Positions 16,979-19,027 of a DNA stretch of 19,027 nucleotides are shown here, one piece after another. Every line of letters starts with the position of its first letter. The stretch's first letter is position 1. The stretch is from Paenibacillus sp. JCM 18996 (GTDB taxonomy: Bacteria > Bacillota > Bacilli > Paenibacillales > NBRC-103111), in NCBI GenBank assembly GCA_001313085.1, contig BBFE01000064.1, positions 1 through 19,027 of the forward strand, given 5' to 3'. The notes under the pieces are model-generated. The model did not search any database, was not told the DNA's origin, and was given only the letters and a program-made list of their open reading frames with translations. The translations under genes and the position numbers were made by a program.

Positions 16979-17703
16979 ATGGGTCGTAAATGGAACAATA
17001 TTAAAGAAAAGAAAGCCTCAAAAGACGCAAATACGAGTCGAATTTATGCCAAATTTGGAGTTGAAATTTATGTAGCGGCAAAGAAGGGAGAGCCGGATCC
17101 AGAATCTAATCGAGCCCTAAAAAATTGTACTTGAGCGAGCCAAAACGTACAATGTACCGAAAGCGATCATTGACCGTGCGATTGAGAAGGCAAAAGGAAG
17201 TTCAGAAGAAATATATGAAGAACTCAGATATGAAGGCTTTGGACCAAATGGATCCATGGTGATAGTAGATGCACTCACAAATAACGTGAACCGTACCGCT
17301 TCGGCTGTGCGTTCTGCTTTTAATAAAAAACGGCGGGAGCATGGGTGTAAGCGGATCAGTGTCATATATGTTTGATCAAACTGCTGTCATTGGCCTGGTG
17401 GGTAAAACCACAGATGAAGTATTTGAGATATTAATGGAAGCGGATATAGACGTACGGGACATTTTTTTGAAGAAGATGAGTCCGTTATCGTTTATGCTGA
17501 ACCTGACCAGTTCCAAGCACTGCAAGAAGCATTCAAGAATGACGGAATAACTGAATTTAAGGTAGCGGAACTAACAATGCTCGCACAAAATTACGTAACA
17601 CTTCCGGAAGACACCCAGGCACAATTTGAAAAAAATGATAGATGCATTAGAGGAGCTGGAAGACGTTCAACAAGTATACTACAATGTGGATTTTACTGAT
17701 TAA
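16979..17703 (+). CDS. yeeI: YebC/PmpR family protein, YeeI type, frameshifted
   Basis: About 239 residues, the length of B. subtilis YeeI. It starts [20 protein letters not shown], then [84 protein letters not shown], and [17 protein letters not shown], ending in [10 protein letters not shown]. All match this subgroup rather than the longer-known YrbC. Older annotation calls the family transcriptional regulators; recent work ties YebC proteins to translation of difficult (proline-rich) sequences. Breaks: A6 near 17118 (five expected), A6 at about 17325 (five), T7 at 17462-17468 (five), A7 near 17629 (six). Ribosome site is weak (GCGGG). Confidence 0.93.
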
Positions 17704-17726
17704 TCTGAATTCCTGTCATGAAAAAA

Positions 17727-17756
17727 TGAGGTCGACCAGAAAGATCTGGTGACTCA
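17727..17756 (+). other. Imperfect hairpin downstream of yebC
   Basis: TGAGGTCGACCAG pairs with CTGGTGACTCA through 11 base pairs with two bulged G, loop AAAGAT. No T-run follows, so a terminator role is uncertain; it lies between convergent genes. Confidence 0.35.
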
Positions 17757-17800
17757 TATTACGAACAGGAGTAATGTTGAACAGAAAAGCTTACAATAAT

Positions 17801-18229
17801 TTATTGTTGACCCTCTGTGTAAATTTGGAAGGTTACACCGAATTTATCCGTTACAATACCGAAAGATGGGCTAAAATGAGTTTCTTGCAGCGGCATGTTC
17901 ACTTGACCACCTTGCTGCAAGGCTTCATAAATTCGTTTTGATTTTTTCCGCGTCGTTAGTTGAGAGACAGATAGTTACTTGATTTCCACTTTGATGGGGC
18001 TGACCTGGAAATGTATCAGAAAACATAAGCTCCGATTCGTCAACTTTTAACATAGCGTGTGCCACACGATCCTTTGCAGTTGCCGGTAAAGGGAATTCGG
18101 GGTTTTCCGGCATCTCACCGAAAGTTTGGTTAAAGAGTAGTTTAGCATCCAATGCTTTTTTTCGTAAAATTGAATTGCTTCCTTAGCATTTCCATCCATC
18201 ACTAAATAGGGGGTCAATCGTAGTGTCAT
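17801..18229 (-). CDS. VOC superfamily (PhnB-like) protein, frameshifted
   Basis: About 142 residues of the PhnB-like branch of the glyoxalase/bleomycin-resistance/dioxygenase fold. The N-terminus reads MTLRLTPYLVMDGNAKEAIQ-FYEKA, then HAMLKVDESELMFSDTFPG, and the corrected C-terminus EALQQGGQVNMPLQETHFSP-SFGIVTDKFGVTFQIY with the typical D-K-F-G-V-x-W/F-x-I. The function of these proteins is largely unknown; some modify or sequester small toxic compounds. Breaks: on the plus strand T7 at 18156-18162 (five expected) and T6 near 17941 (five). Start ATG has AAGGAG ten bases upstream. A promoter with a LexA-like box lies 140 bases before it. Confidence 0.85.
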
Positions 18230-18370
18230 GATTATTCAGCTCCTTAGGTTCTAATTGATTTTTTTGTTCGTTTCTACCATGCTCCATACTTTTAATAATC
18301 GTCCAGGGCACGCACCGTTTGATACTTGACAATGAAAACCATTACACCTCCCATTGTTACCCATAATTCT

Positions 18371-18399
18371 ATTGTATAACATAGAACGTATGTTTGCAA
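18371..18399 (-). promoter_or_regulatory. Promoter overlapped by a LexA (SOS)-like box, reading toward the VOC gene
   Basis: On the minus strand TTGCAA (18399-18394) and TACAAT (18376-18371) are exactly 17 bases apart. Over the -35 and spacer sits AGAACGTATGTTTG (plus strand, 18383-18396), which matches the Bacillus LexA consensus CGAACRNRYGTTYG at 13 of 14 positions. A GGGAGGTG site follows at 18352-18345. Between it and the VOC gene a short ORF may exist (ATG at 18342, 16 codons as written). Confidence 0.55.
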
Positions 18400-18487
18400 T
18401 CTGTGAATTCAGATCCCGTTCAGCGCCCGCTGCATGAGCGGCATACAGCCATTAGATTTTCGATTTAACTTTACATGACCATATTTA

Positions 18488-18521
18488 GAAGCCCGTATTC
18501 CACTAGGGAGTTACGGGCTTC
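18488..18521. other. Inverted repeat, possible terminator or attenuator
   Basis: GAAGCCCGTA/TACGGGCTTC pair perfectly over 10 bp around a 14-base loop. No T-run on either strand. It lies upstream of the acyltransferase unit. Apart from this and the LexA-like promoter, 18400-18570 shows nothing. Confidence 0.4.
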
Positions 18522-18570
18522 GTCATGAGCCGGCCGTAGTTGAAGGTATTTTAGCAAAGGGGGCGAATAT

Positions 18571-18615
18571 ATGACTCAACTGCTTAACGGGAAGGGAGAC
18601 AAGGATGAGCTTTGA
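18571..18615 (+). CDS. 14-codon leader ORF overlapping the acyltransferase start
   Basis: ATG with its own GGGGGCG site encodes MTQLLNGKGDKDEL; its TGA shares one base with the ATG at 18615. It may be a leader peptide coupling translation, or a chance frame. Confidence 0.35.
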   Translation: MTQLLNGKGDKDEL

Positions 18616-19027
18616 TGAACAAAAGCGGAAATCTAGACTATTTTCATTTGGGCGGGGCCGACGGACTGAGAGCGCTGGCATGCTTAGCGGTGATCTTTCA
18701 TCATATCGCCCAACGTTTGTCGATGCGGCAACAATTCGGCTGGGTTCAAGAAATACAGTCTTTGCTGCTTGCGGGCAATGCGGGTGTGAGCGTGTTTTTT
18801 CGTCTTAAGCGGATTTTTTTATTGTCTATTCCTTTCTGGCGGAACTACTTGGACCAGAAGGGTCTCCCTGATATAAAATACTATCTATTCCGACGTGCAG
18901 TGCGAATAGCACCAGGTTATTACTTCGTCTTTCTCATTTGCATGACTATTGTACTTCTGCTTAAAGTTCCTAGTGAACATTTCTGGCTGCGTGCCGCCGC
19001 CGGTTTAACCTTCACATCCGCTTTTTT
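18615..19027 (+). CDS. Acyltransferase family 3 (OafA/YrhL-like) membrane protein, 3' end outside the window
   Basis: Integral-membrane O-acyltransferase that transfers acyl groups to surface polysaccharides or other exported sugars. After MNKSGNLDYFHLGG the family signature ADGLRALACLAVIFHH with the catalytic His appears, then AGNAGVSVFFVLSGFLLSIP and the conserved YLFRRAVRIAPGYYFVFLIC (R-R-x-x-R-I-x-P). About 137 of perhaps 350-650 residues are inside. Breaks: T6 at 18795-18800 (five expected) and T7 at 18814-18820 (five). Start chosen as the ATG immediately before NKSGNLDYF, with AAGGATGAG upstream. Confidence 0.88.
   Translation, partial: MNKSGNLDYFHLGGADGLRALACLAVIFHHIAQRLSMRQQFGWVQEIQSLLLAGNAGVSVFFRLKRIFLLSIPFWRNYLDQKGLPDIKYYLFRRAVRIAPGYYFVFLICMTIVLLLKVPSEHFWLRAAAGLTFTSAF

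Noticed and set aside
396..18820. Programmed ribosomal frameshifting or transcriptional slippage as the cause of the many broken frames
   Set aside because: Too many unrelated housekeeping genes are affected, up to seven sites in one gene, both directions of shift are needed, and no stimulatory structures are seen. One transcript would almost never give full-length protein.
1..19027. CRISPR arrays, insertion sequences, integrases, tRNA genes, toxin-antitoxin or defence genes
   Set aside because: None was found on either strand by eye: no regularly spaced repeats, no transposase motifs and no tRNA-like TTCGA arms with matching stems.

Overview
The window comes from a low-to-mid-GC, endospore-forming Firmicute, most likely a Paenibacillus or close relative. 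The evidence is a Bacillus/Paenibacillus-type 5S rRNA, a spore SASP gene (tlp), a bacillithiol gene pair (yojF-bshB2), a c-di-AMP (ydaO/yuaA) riboswitch in front of a KimA-type potassium transporter, a YeeI-type YebC protein, and strong AGGAGG-type ribosome binding sites. I cannot name the species from sequence alone.

Layout. At 1-144 is the 3' end of a ribosomal operon (5S rRNA plus terminator). At 200-1200 are small genes: YolD-like, a Cys-rich 59-aa protein and a 34-aa membrane peptide. At 1377-2629 is a Dabb-domain gene tightly coupled to a nucleoside hydrolase. A short-chain dehydrogenase lies on the minus strand at 2900-3619. At 3905-4925 is yojF-bshB2. At 5100-6340 are a hydrophilic unknown, a GNAT acetyltransferase and a minus-strand lipoprotein. 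At 6551-7470 is a gutted amidase. At 7567-9031 are a coiled-coil small protein, tlp, an FMN azoreductase and a 51-aa acidic protein. At 9198-10825 are an NlpC/P60 lipoprotein and a convergent unknown gene. At 10978-14295 are rlmN, a GH15-like glycosidase and a Cof-type HAD phosphatase, each with its own terminator or promoter. At 14428-16683 are the c-di-AMP riboswitch and kimA. At 16979-17703 is the YeeI-type yebC. At 17801-18400 is a minus-strand VOC/PhnB gene behind a promoter that carries a LexA-like box. At 18571-19027 is an acyltransferase-3 gene cut by the window edge.

The dominant feature is not one gene but the state of the sequence. Nearly every gene longer than about 250 bp is broken by frameshifts, roughly 45 in 19 kb, while the protein sequence on either side is well conserved. 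Almost all the insertions are in A or T runs whose family-consistent length is 5 or 6 and whose observed length is 6-8. The losses are single bases in short runs of 2-5, mostly G, C or T. This looks much more like systematic consensus error in sequencing than true gene decay, although a slippage-prone, decaying genome cannot be excluded here. One gene, the amidase, has also lost its catalytic core through large internal deletions, which homopolymer error cannot explain. Coordinates below give the whole inferred gene, from the chosen start to the frame-corrected stop.

I saw no CRISPR array, insertion sequence, prophage, toxin-antitoxin or defence system, and no convincing undescribed multi-gene system. 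The biologically most interesting leads are the LexA-like box at 18383-18396, the extra N-terminal membrane segment on KimA, the small-ORF/acyltransferase overlap and the deleted amidase.
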